From Echria macrotheca (Eukaryota; Ascomycota; Sordariomycetes; Sordariales; Schizotheciaceae), in NCBI GenBank assembly GCA_030411725.1, contig MU839828.1, forward strand, positions 1,426,001 to 1,490,000: a DNA stretch of 64,000 bases, read 5' to 3'. Of the stretch, positions 57,377-64,000 are shown in pieces; the first letter of the stretch is position 1; every line of letters starts with the position of its first letter. The notes below the pieces were generated by a model. It was not told the DNA's origin, made no database searches, and was given only the letters and a program-made list of their open reading frames with translations. The position numbers and the translations under genes are program-made.

Positions 57377-58863
57377 ATGTCATCGGATCAGGAGCAGCAG
57401 CAACATATCACGGCCGTGTCGGCGCCGGGAAAGGTGCTGCTGGCCGGCGGCTACCTCGTGCTCGACCGGGCGTACACAGGCCTCGTCTTCGGACTGAGCG
57501 CGCGCATAAACATTGTCGCGCAGGAGATACACACCAGCCCGGGCGTGCACCTGACCGAGATCGTGGTCGAGAGCCCGCAGTTCCTGGAAGCGCAGTGGCG
57601 GTATGGCTATCACCTCGCCGACGAGGACGGCGGTATCAAGGTTACACAGCTGCAGATGTAAGCTTTCCCTCTGCCACTTATACATGTGCCCTAACAAAAA
57701 CTCGCAGCGGCTCCCACATCGTAGCCAACCCCTTCGTCGAAACAACCCTCAACTACGCCCTCACCTACATCGCGCGCATCAGCAAGCACAGCCCGACCCA
57801 CGTCGTCAAGTCGGCGCGCCTCACCATCCTCGCCGACAACGACTACTACTCCCAGCCCACCACTTCTTCCTCGTCCTCATCCGCCGACGCTGCCACCACC
57901 CACAGCTCCTCGTCGTCCACCACACCCCCCGCCGCGACCATCAACGCCCTCCGCGGCAGCCGCTTCGCCCGCTTCCCCGTCAAACTGACCGAAGCCCACA
58001 AGACAGGCCTCGGCTCGTCCGCCGCGCTCGTAACCTCCCTCACCGCCGCCCTGCTCACGCACTACCTCGACCCGACCCTCTTCTCGCTCTCCTCGCCGCG
58101 CGGCCGCCAGGTCCTCCACAACCTCGCGCAGGCAGCCCACTGCGCGGCCCAGGGCAAGGTAGGAAGCGGCTTCGACGTCGCCGCCGCGGTCTACGGCTCC
58201 TCTCTGTACCGGCGCTTCTCGCCCTCGGTCCTGAGCTCCGTCCCCGAGCCGGGCGCGCGCGGCTTCGCGACGGCCCTCGAGCGGGTTGTCTCCGACTCTG
58301 ACGACACCAACAAGATATGGGACACGCAGATCGAGAAGGACGCGGTATCGCTCCCGCAGGGCGTAGGCCTGCGCATGTGCGACGTCGACTGCGGCAGCCA
58401 GACGGTCGGGATGGTGAAGCAGGTCCTCGCCTGGCGGGCGCGGGAGCCGGTCGCCTCGAAGGAGCTCTGGGACGAGCTGCAGCGCCGCAACGAGGCGCTC
58501 GCGCTCGTGCTGAAGGAGGGACGCACGGACGATCTGCGCGGTGCGGTGGCCGCCGTGAGGGAGCTGGTCAGGAAGATGGGGGCCGCGAGCGGCGTGCCGA
58601 TCGAGCCCGAGAGCCAGACGGCGCTGCTGGATGCGCTCGAGGGCGTCGAGGGCGTGTATGGCGGCGTCGTGCCGGGCGCGGGCGGGTACGATGCCGTTGC
58701 GGTGCTGTGCCGGGATGATGTCGAGACGGCGGAGCTGATCAAGGAGTTTGTGGCCGGGTGGAGTAAGAAGGTTGGGGGCAAGGTTAGTTTGTTGGAGGTC
58801 AAGGGGGAGATGAAGGGTGTCAGGACGGAGGAGTTGGGGATATATAAGGGGTGGATTCAGTGA
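57377..58863 (+). CDS. ERG8: Phosphomevalonate kinase
   Basis: The model is join(57377..57657, 57708..58863), 478 residues; the 50-bp intron has GTAAGC, CCTAAC and GCAG. The start has an aaaATGtc context. The N-terminal GHMP segment VSAPGKVLLAGGYLVLD and the ATP-binding loop KTGLGSSAALVTSLTAALL identify the GHMP kinase family. GKVGSGFDVAAAVYGS and the C-terminal VPGAGGYDAVAVLC are typical of fungal Erg8. The enzyme phosphorylates 5-phosphomevalonate to 5-diphosphomevalonate with ATP in the mevalonate pathway to sterols and isoprenoids. A Ser/Thr-rich low-complexity insert (about residues 160-190) separates the two kinase lobes; such inserts vary between fungi. Confidence 0.95.
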
Positions 58864-59598
58864 TGTTTTATAAAATGTGGTGCTTGATGGATTATGTCTG
58901 AGAGAATAATACCCTTGGTTCAGCTTCTTGCCATGAGTGACATTTATGAAAAGTCGGTGACAACTACACATTCAAGCATGAATGCAGCTCGGTCAACTTG
59001 ACATGCCGAGACATTGAGCCAGATCCGTCACGATCATTGAGAGTTAATTGGCGTGACGCACAGTGTCCAGAAGACTTCAGCAATGACCAAGGCAGACATA
59101 CCATAACAGTACTCAGAGAGACTTAACACTACTCAAGTGAATGATATAATAGGTGATATAATAGGTATCAATATTAATCAATGCTACGCTATATGGTATA
59201 CCCCATGACAGCAAGCCAAGACAGGAACAAAGTGTCCAGCACCTTAAGCCTCGCCTTCTTCTTCTTTTTTAATAACCCCATTCTTTTTTGGTTCTCATCG
59301 TACAACACGTATCCCTTCCTTCTCCGTGACTCCTTGCTGTTCTGATTCGTGCAATAGACAATAAAGAAATATTCGTGATGACGTTTGATGGCGGTGACGA
59401 AAATGATGTGAAGACGCCGAGTAGATGATGTCGAGAAAAGAAAATGTCGTTAGTTGGTGGTGGTGGTACATTGCCTTGCTGGAGACAGTCGTGATGTTGA
59501 AGAGGCCGCCTCAGTTGCTGAGTGTGGTGTATTAGGTATTGTGTATCATGGTGGTGGATGGGAGGTCGTGGTGGTTGTTAAAAAGAGACATGGTTCGA
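58864..59598. other. Intergenic region between convergent genes
   Basis: 3' flanks of ERG8 (plus) and the small Ser/Arg-rich gene (minus). Contains two exact copies of GATATAATAGGT at 59143-59166. Nothing else is recognised. Confidence 0.6.
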
Positions 59599-60296
59599 TC
59601 AAGCAGACTTCGACCTCGTAGCCCTTGTCCCCCTCCCTGACCGCCCCGACAAACTCCCCCGCGGTGACCCCGGCCGCCGAACCGACATCGACACCGACAT
59701 GGGACTAACCGGGCTCCCAAAGTCGAGGTCCATCGGCGTGCTGCGGCCCGAGGACGACGTCGACCCGCCCGTGAGCGTATTCGACAACAGGAGCTGCGTC
59801 TCGAAGGCCGTAACGGGAAGCGCCGGTGTCTCAAGCTCATCCTCGTCATCGCTACTTGTCACAAGCGACCGCGATCGCGACTGACGACGAGAAACTGACC
59901 GTGGCACGGATGGTGCATGGCGGGGGTGCATGTAGTCTGGACTTGAGTCGCGCGACGGCGACGAGGGGAAGAGCAGCATCGTCTCGTCGGCGATGCCGAT
60001 CCGGCTGGCTGCTGCCTTCTCACGGAGGACTGAGAGTCTATTGAATCATGTTAGCATATATTAATTATGGGAAGAGAAGACAAAACATACTCGTCCTCGG
60101 TATACCCCGGCAGGATGGTGGCTTCCTTCTTGAAGTCAAACGGCTGAGACTGCTTCGGCGTTAGTGGAATGGCCGACTCCTCGAGGAACTCGCGCAGACT
60201 CAAAATCTGCAACCGCTTCAAGTCCTTGCGGCGCCGGAAGCCAACCCGGTCCTGCAGCGAGGAGTAGATCCTCTTGACGTTGGTGTAGACTTGCAT
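59599..60296 (-). CDS. Small Ser/Arg-rich fungal protein of unknown function
   Basis: The model is complement(join(59599..60037, 60091..60296)), 214 residues; the 53-bp intron has GTATGT, ATGCTAAC and ATAG, and the joined frame is continuous. The N-terminal 95 residues look folded and conserved (VYTNVKRIYSSLQDRVGFRR, LKRLQILSLREFLEESAIPL, FKKEATILPGYTEDELSVLR). The C-terminal 120 residues are Ser/Arg/Pro-rich and disordered, with many possible kinase sites (SRRQSRSRS, SSDDEDE, SPRGSLSGRSGRG). No signal peptide or membrane segment is seen. I do not recognise the family; function is unknown. Confidence 0.78.
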
Positions 60297-61194
60297 GGTT
60301 GATAATAGTTGGAATATATCGGTGGATTGTATGGTATCCGAAAAGATCGAGAGGAGACCCGAGACAACGGTTCGCGAGACGGGCGATGGAGTATTAAGTG
60401 CGAAATCGTGGTGGTCCCGAGGGAACGGAATCCTATTCAGGAGACGAGAACAAGGCACTGGGACCGCGAGAGACGGGATCACGAAGCGAGCGTGGGATCC
60501 AGAGCCAGAGCGCTGGAACTTGGTCAACAAAGAAATAAACGAGTGGCGAGGGCGTCCCAAGAGCCCATTGATCAGAAGGCCCGAGGCTCGACGACGTACA
60601 GTCCCGATGCGGACACGGCTTGACGATGCTTACCCTCCGGACGGGTTCGACACAAAGAACGAGTGGGATGCTCGACCATGGCCTTGGGTGGCTCCTCAAA
60701 GAAGTTATACGTCAGGATCCGGTGATATGGACAGAGTCGGCTGGCCCTGGGCCCATCCCACTGGAACGCTCCCTCGCCGGGACATGTCTGGTGGCTGGCT
60801 CTCGGGGAATGCGGAAGCCCTCCGCGATGATGCACCCGCCGCACCACCATGCCTCCTGCACCAAAGTATGGAATGCGCCCACGCCTGGATATTTCAACAT
60901 GAGACAAAAGGGTTTAAAGAAATGACAGATATCTTGTGCTGACGCGACGCAGTCACGACGCCTTCGGTGTCGTCTGTCTGAGACTGCTGGCTTCTCGTGG
61001 CTCCTGTCATCCCTCGGCCTTCAAGCGCGCGCGCTGCAGAGGATTAATTAACAGTTTCAGCGTGGCTAATTATTGGGTGGACAAAAAACTCTTTGTGTTT
61101 GGATAGGATGGGGCTCTTCGATGCATCGTCTCTCCCTTACATGGCCGCCTGCCCGAACCTACCGCTCCACCTACCACAGACGGCCGCCCAACTA
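60297..61194. other. Intergenic region
   Basis: Promoter side of the Ser/Arg-rich gene and 3' flank of the aldehyde dehydrogenase gene. A 215-codon open frame on the plus strand starts at the ATG palindromic with the opposite gene's start (60295) and lacks family resemblance. TTAATTAA-type AT-rich sequence lies near 61045. Confidence 0.55.
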
Positions 61195-62696
61195 CTATTT
61201 GGGATAGTCCTTCAGGTGGTAGCTCTTCAGCTTGACAAACTGATCAAAACCAAACCGGCTTAGGGTGGCCCCCTTTCCGGAGTTCTTCCATCCCGTCCAT
61301 GCCAGGTCCTGTCCCGCGTCAGAAGACCCGAGGCCATGGTAGAGAGGATTACTTACCGGGCTTGGGAAGTCGCAACGGTTGACAAAGACAGTTCCCGCCT
61401 CGACTTGGTCGCACAGCTCATAGCCCTTGGCCGTGTCTTTTGTCCAGATGCTGGCTGTCAGACCGAACTCGCTGTCGTTCATGAGGTCGACGGCTTCTTT
61501 GTCGCTCTTGACCTTCATCACTGGTATGACCGGGCCAAATGTCTCATCCTTCATGACTGTCATGCTGTGATCCACATTAGTCAGGAGGGTTGGCACGACG
61601 AAATTTCCCCTTTCCGGCAGGCTGCCAAACGTCGCATTTTCCGGCGTGGCATTTGTGGCACCCTTGTCCAGGGCATCTTGAATGTGCGACTCAATGGTCT
61701 CCTTGGATCGCTTCGAGATGACCGGGCCAAGATGCGTTTCTTTGTCCAACGGGTCTCCCACTCGGTAACCCTTCAGAACATTCTGGACAGCACGCACGAA
61801 TTCGTCGTAGATCTCCTCGGCGACATAGACTCGCTCAATCGAGCAGCAGCTCTGGCCTGAGTTGAACACAGCCCCGTCGACAATCTCGTCGGCCGCCCAG
61901 GCTATGTCGACATCGCCTCGGACGTAGGCGGGATCCTTGCCTCCCAGCTCGAGTCCCACATGCACAATGCGATCGGATGCCGCCTTCTGGACCGCCAGTC
62001 CACCAGCAACGGAGCCGGTGAAGCAGACCAACTTGATCTTGGGGTTTCGCACGATCGACTCGATGATGGTGGGTGACCCAGAGTGAAAGTACTGGATGAC
62101 ACCATCGGGCAGGCCTGCTTCGCTGAACACCTTTGTCACCTGCTCGACAACGGTAGGTGTTTGGGGGGACGGCTTGAGAATGACCGAGTTGCCACTCAGT
62201 AGCGCCGGAATAAGCGCATTGACCAAGATCAAATAGGGGTACTGCCGAGTCAGTTCTGTGTCTGAATAGCGCTGGGACCTCGGAGACATACGTTCCAGGC
62301 AAAGATGATGAGGGTTGGCCCGACCGGAACCTTACGGATGAATCTCTTGAAGCCAGCCTCGGCCTCCCCATCCGTGTCTTTGAGGACCTCGTCACTGATC
62401 TTGAGAAGGTACTCGGCCCTCTTAACGGCGGTAGCGATCTCCTTTGCTGTGTAAGCGATCGGGCGACCCATCTGGACGGTAAGCTCCAAAGCGAGGTCAT
62501 CCTGCCGCTCCAACAAGAGCTGCAGCGCCTTTCTGATGATGATCTGGCGGTCAGCGAGAGCGGTTGAGCGCCATGAGTCGAAAGCGGTTGTGGCGATTTC
62601 GGGGAGTTGTTCTAGTTCCTCTGCCGAGATGCCGTTGCGCGTGAAGATCGGCTCGTTTGTTGTGGGTGAGATGGTGGTGATGACTTCGACCGACAT
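61195..62696 (-). CDS. Aldehyde dehydrogenase (NAD(P)+-dependent superfamily)
   Basis: The model is complement(join(61195..61308, 61357..62241, 62292..62696)), 467 residues. Introns are 50 bp (GTATGT, CTGAC, GCAG) and 48 bp (GTAAGT, CTGAC, ACAG); the second is in frame and lacks a stop. ALDH hallmarks: the Rossmann segment PVGPTLIIFAWN and KPSPQTP, VCFTGSVAGG (cofactor turn), LELGGKDP with general base E233, FNSGQSCCSIERVYV with nucleophile C267, and ETFGPVIPVM. It should oxidise an aldehyde to the acid with NAD(P)+, probably in the cytosol. The length is close to the family's usual 470-500. The substrate cannot be read from the sequence. Removing the second intron rebuilds the conserved CDFPSPDLAWTGWKNSGKG block. 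Confidence 0.93.
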
Positions 62697-63443
62697 GGTG
62701 GCGGTTTAGCACTCTCGATTCTGGAGAAGAAAACGGCAAGGTCCAAGTTTGGGATTTTTGAAGGAAGTTGTTTGGATCGTCCGAACAGAGGAAGGGGCAA
62801 GGGGTAACATAAGCTACACTTGCAAGTCGCACCCCTCCTTGTTGTTGCCCCTCCAGCTCCGTCCTCGGCTTCACGATAAGATAGTAACGATTACATCATG
62901 GGTATTTGCTATCTTGCGGCGGCATCCAACCCCATCATTTCGCTCCATGTTGATATTTAGAAGTTGAATAAAGATCCATCCACACTAATAGAATAATTAA
63001 AATGGAACATGCAAGTTCTGGGACGTGCAAAGGTCTATGGGATGAATTGTCCGTCCGTCCTTAGGTGAAGCTGTTAGCAGCGACTTGAAGCTCCATCAGG
63101 GAAAACGAGAACCAGGCCGAGGGACAGGGGTCGACGTAGGGACTCCGTTCTTCCAGCCTGGAGCTTATCTGTGTACTGACGACTATCTCCAAACCTAATG
63201 TCAAGTGGATAGAGCACAGCAAGCTCGATGAAGCGGAGATGGTTGGGTAACACGTGAGTAACTCGGAATGGGTTCAACATGTACGGAATACGCAACCCTA
63301 ACCCTTCATTTGAGGCCCACCTGCTTTATTCTGCCGTTTGCGAAGCTCACCGCCAATTTTTTGTCGAGTCGCAAGCCAACGAGATCAAGTCGCAAACAAG
63401 ATTGACATATTCGCAACGCAACGGGATCAATCCGGTAAACACA
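62697..63443. other. Divergent intergenic region between the ALDH gene and ESF2
   Basis: Promoters of both genes. The short frames show nothing recognisable. The DNA around 62970-63005 is AT-rich. Confidence 0.6.
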
Positions 63444-64000
63444 ATGTCAAAAGACAACAGAAACGAATTCCTGGACACCGGTGACAGCGACGAGGATGTC
63501 GGGCGAGACAACGACTCGGACGACGATCTGCAAAAAGGAGGGCGCAGCGCCAAGAGGAGAAGGGTTGAGGACGACGACGAGAGCGACATTGAAGATGCTA
63601 GCGACCTAGAAGAGGAGTTGGAAGACATAAAGGACGAGGAACCTACTGGCAACGCCTCCGGGACTACAGAAAAGGACGACGAGCCAAAGCCGGAACAAAA
63701 GGACTCAAAACCAAGCGGGAAAACGTTCGAGCTGCCGGGCGTGACGAAACCACTGTCGAAAAAGAACCTGGTCGCTACCGAGGAAGCCATCAAGAAATCG
63801 GGCGTCGTCTACATATCGCGGGTACCGCCGTACATGACGCCAGCCAAACTACGATCCCTTCTCGAGCCCTACGGCAAGATCAACCGGCTGTTCCTCGCGC
63901 CCGAGGATCCCCAGGCACGTACCCGGCGTATTCGGAACGGAGGAAACAAGAAGAAGTCATTTACCGAAGGCTGGGTGGAATTCATAAGAAAAAAGGACGC
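63444..64000 (+). CDS. ESF2: Pre-rRNA-processing protein ESF2/ABT1 (5' part, cut by window end)
   Basis: An open frame from the ATG at 63444 runs off the right edge (185 complete codons). The N-terminal 110 residues are very acidic with basic patches (RSAKRRRVEDDDESDIED), typical of nucleolar proteins. Then comes VVYISRVPPYMTPAKLRSLL, the RNP2-like start of the RRM, EPYGKINRLFLAPEDPQARTR and KKKSFTEGWVEFIRKKD, the ESF2/ABT1 signature. By family this is a nucleolar U3 snoRNP-associated factor for 18S rRNA maturation that stimulates the helicase Dbp8. The rest of the RRM and the C-terminal helix lie outside the window. Start context acaATGtc. Confidence 0.9.
   Translation, partial: MSKDNRNEFLDTGDSDEDVGRDNDSDDDLQKGGRSAKRRRVEDDDESDIEDASDLEEELEDIKDEEPTGNASGTTEKDDEPKPEQKDSKPSGKTFELPGVTKPLSKKNLVATEEAIKKSGVVYISRVPPYMTPAKLRSLLEPYGKINRLFLAPEDPQARTRRIRNGGNKKKSFTEGWVEFIRKKD

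Noticed and set aside
60295..60942. 215-codon plus-strand frame divergent from the Ser/Arg-rich gene
   Set aside because: Its ATG overlaps the opposite gene's start codon and its Arg/Trp/Pro-rich sequence shows no family; it probably lies in promoter/leader DNA.
1..64000. tRNA, rRNA, CRISPR and intact transposon signatures
   Set aside because: No B-box-like GGTTCRA arm in a cloverleaf context, no spaced direct repeats of CRISPR type and no transposase or reverse-transcriptase motifs were seen on either strand; tRNAscan or RepeatMasker would be decisive.

Overview
This window is nuclear DNA from a filamentous ascomycete (Pezizomycotina, most likely a Sordariomycete). The evidence is many short GT-AG introns (about 44-146 bp) with CTAAC/CTGAC-type branch sites, moderate-to-high GC coding sequence, Zn2Cys6 regulators, a CBM1-bearing GH7 cellulase, a hydrophobin-like cysteine pattern and fungal-only protein families. 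I support 18 protein-coding genes, one of them cut by the right edge. I see no rRNA, tRNA, CRISPR array or intact transposon.

Left part (1-10.9 kb): a small secreted cysteine-rich protein (242-604); about 2.5 kb of non-coding DNA containing an N gap flanked by artificial-looking homopolymers; a gene for a fungal C2H2-like zinc-finger protein whose 5' half is hard to model (3092-5510); a secreted protein that ends, after splicing, in an eight-cysteine hydrophobin-like module (6687-7810); and a 775-residue helical/TPR-like protein (8427-10900).

Regulatory block (12.3-22.8 kb): two divergently transcribed Zn2Cys6 transcription factors (12346-15517 minus; 16939-19123 plus), then a COMT-type O-methyltransferase (21084-22789). 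A 5.5-kb stretch without recognisable genes follows, then a secreted GH7 cellobiohydrolase with CBM1 (28326-29979 minus). Its promoter has a TATA box and several CreA/Cre1-like hexamers.

Middle (32-48 kb): a membrane-anchored disordered repeat protein; an SFH1/SNF5-type remodeler subunit with a C-terminal GATA-like finger completed only by splicing; an 882-residue protein with an Rnl5-type RNA ligase core, a tandem-repeat linker and an unrecognised C-terminal domain (the most unusual gene here); a mucin-like single-pass membrane protein; and a DOMON/cytochrome b561-like membrane protein.

Right part (48-64 kb): an MFS transporter; a degenerate tandem repeat; an 1169-residue mitochondrial PPR protein of CYA5/Pet309 type; phosphomevalonate kinase (ERG8); a small serine/arginine-rich protein of unknown function; an aldehyde dehydrogenase; and the 5' part of the ribosome-biogenesis factor ESF2. 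The window mixes housekeeping genes (SFH1, ERG8, PPR, ESF2) with saprotrophic or host-facing secreted proteins. No secondary-metabolite backbone enzyme is present, so the TF/TF/O-methyltransferase block cannot be called a biosynthetic cluster from this window alone. All exon boundaries were read by eye from splice consensus and frame continuity.
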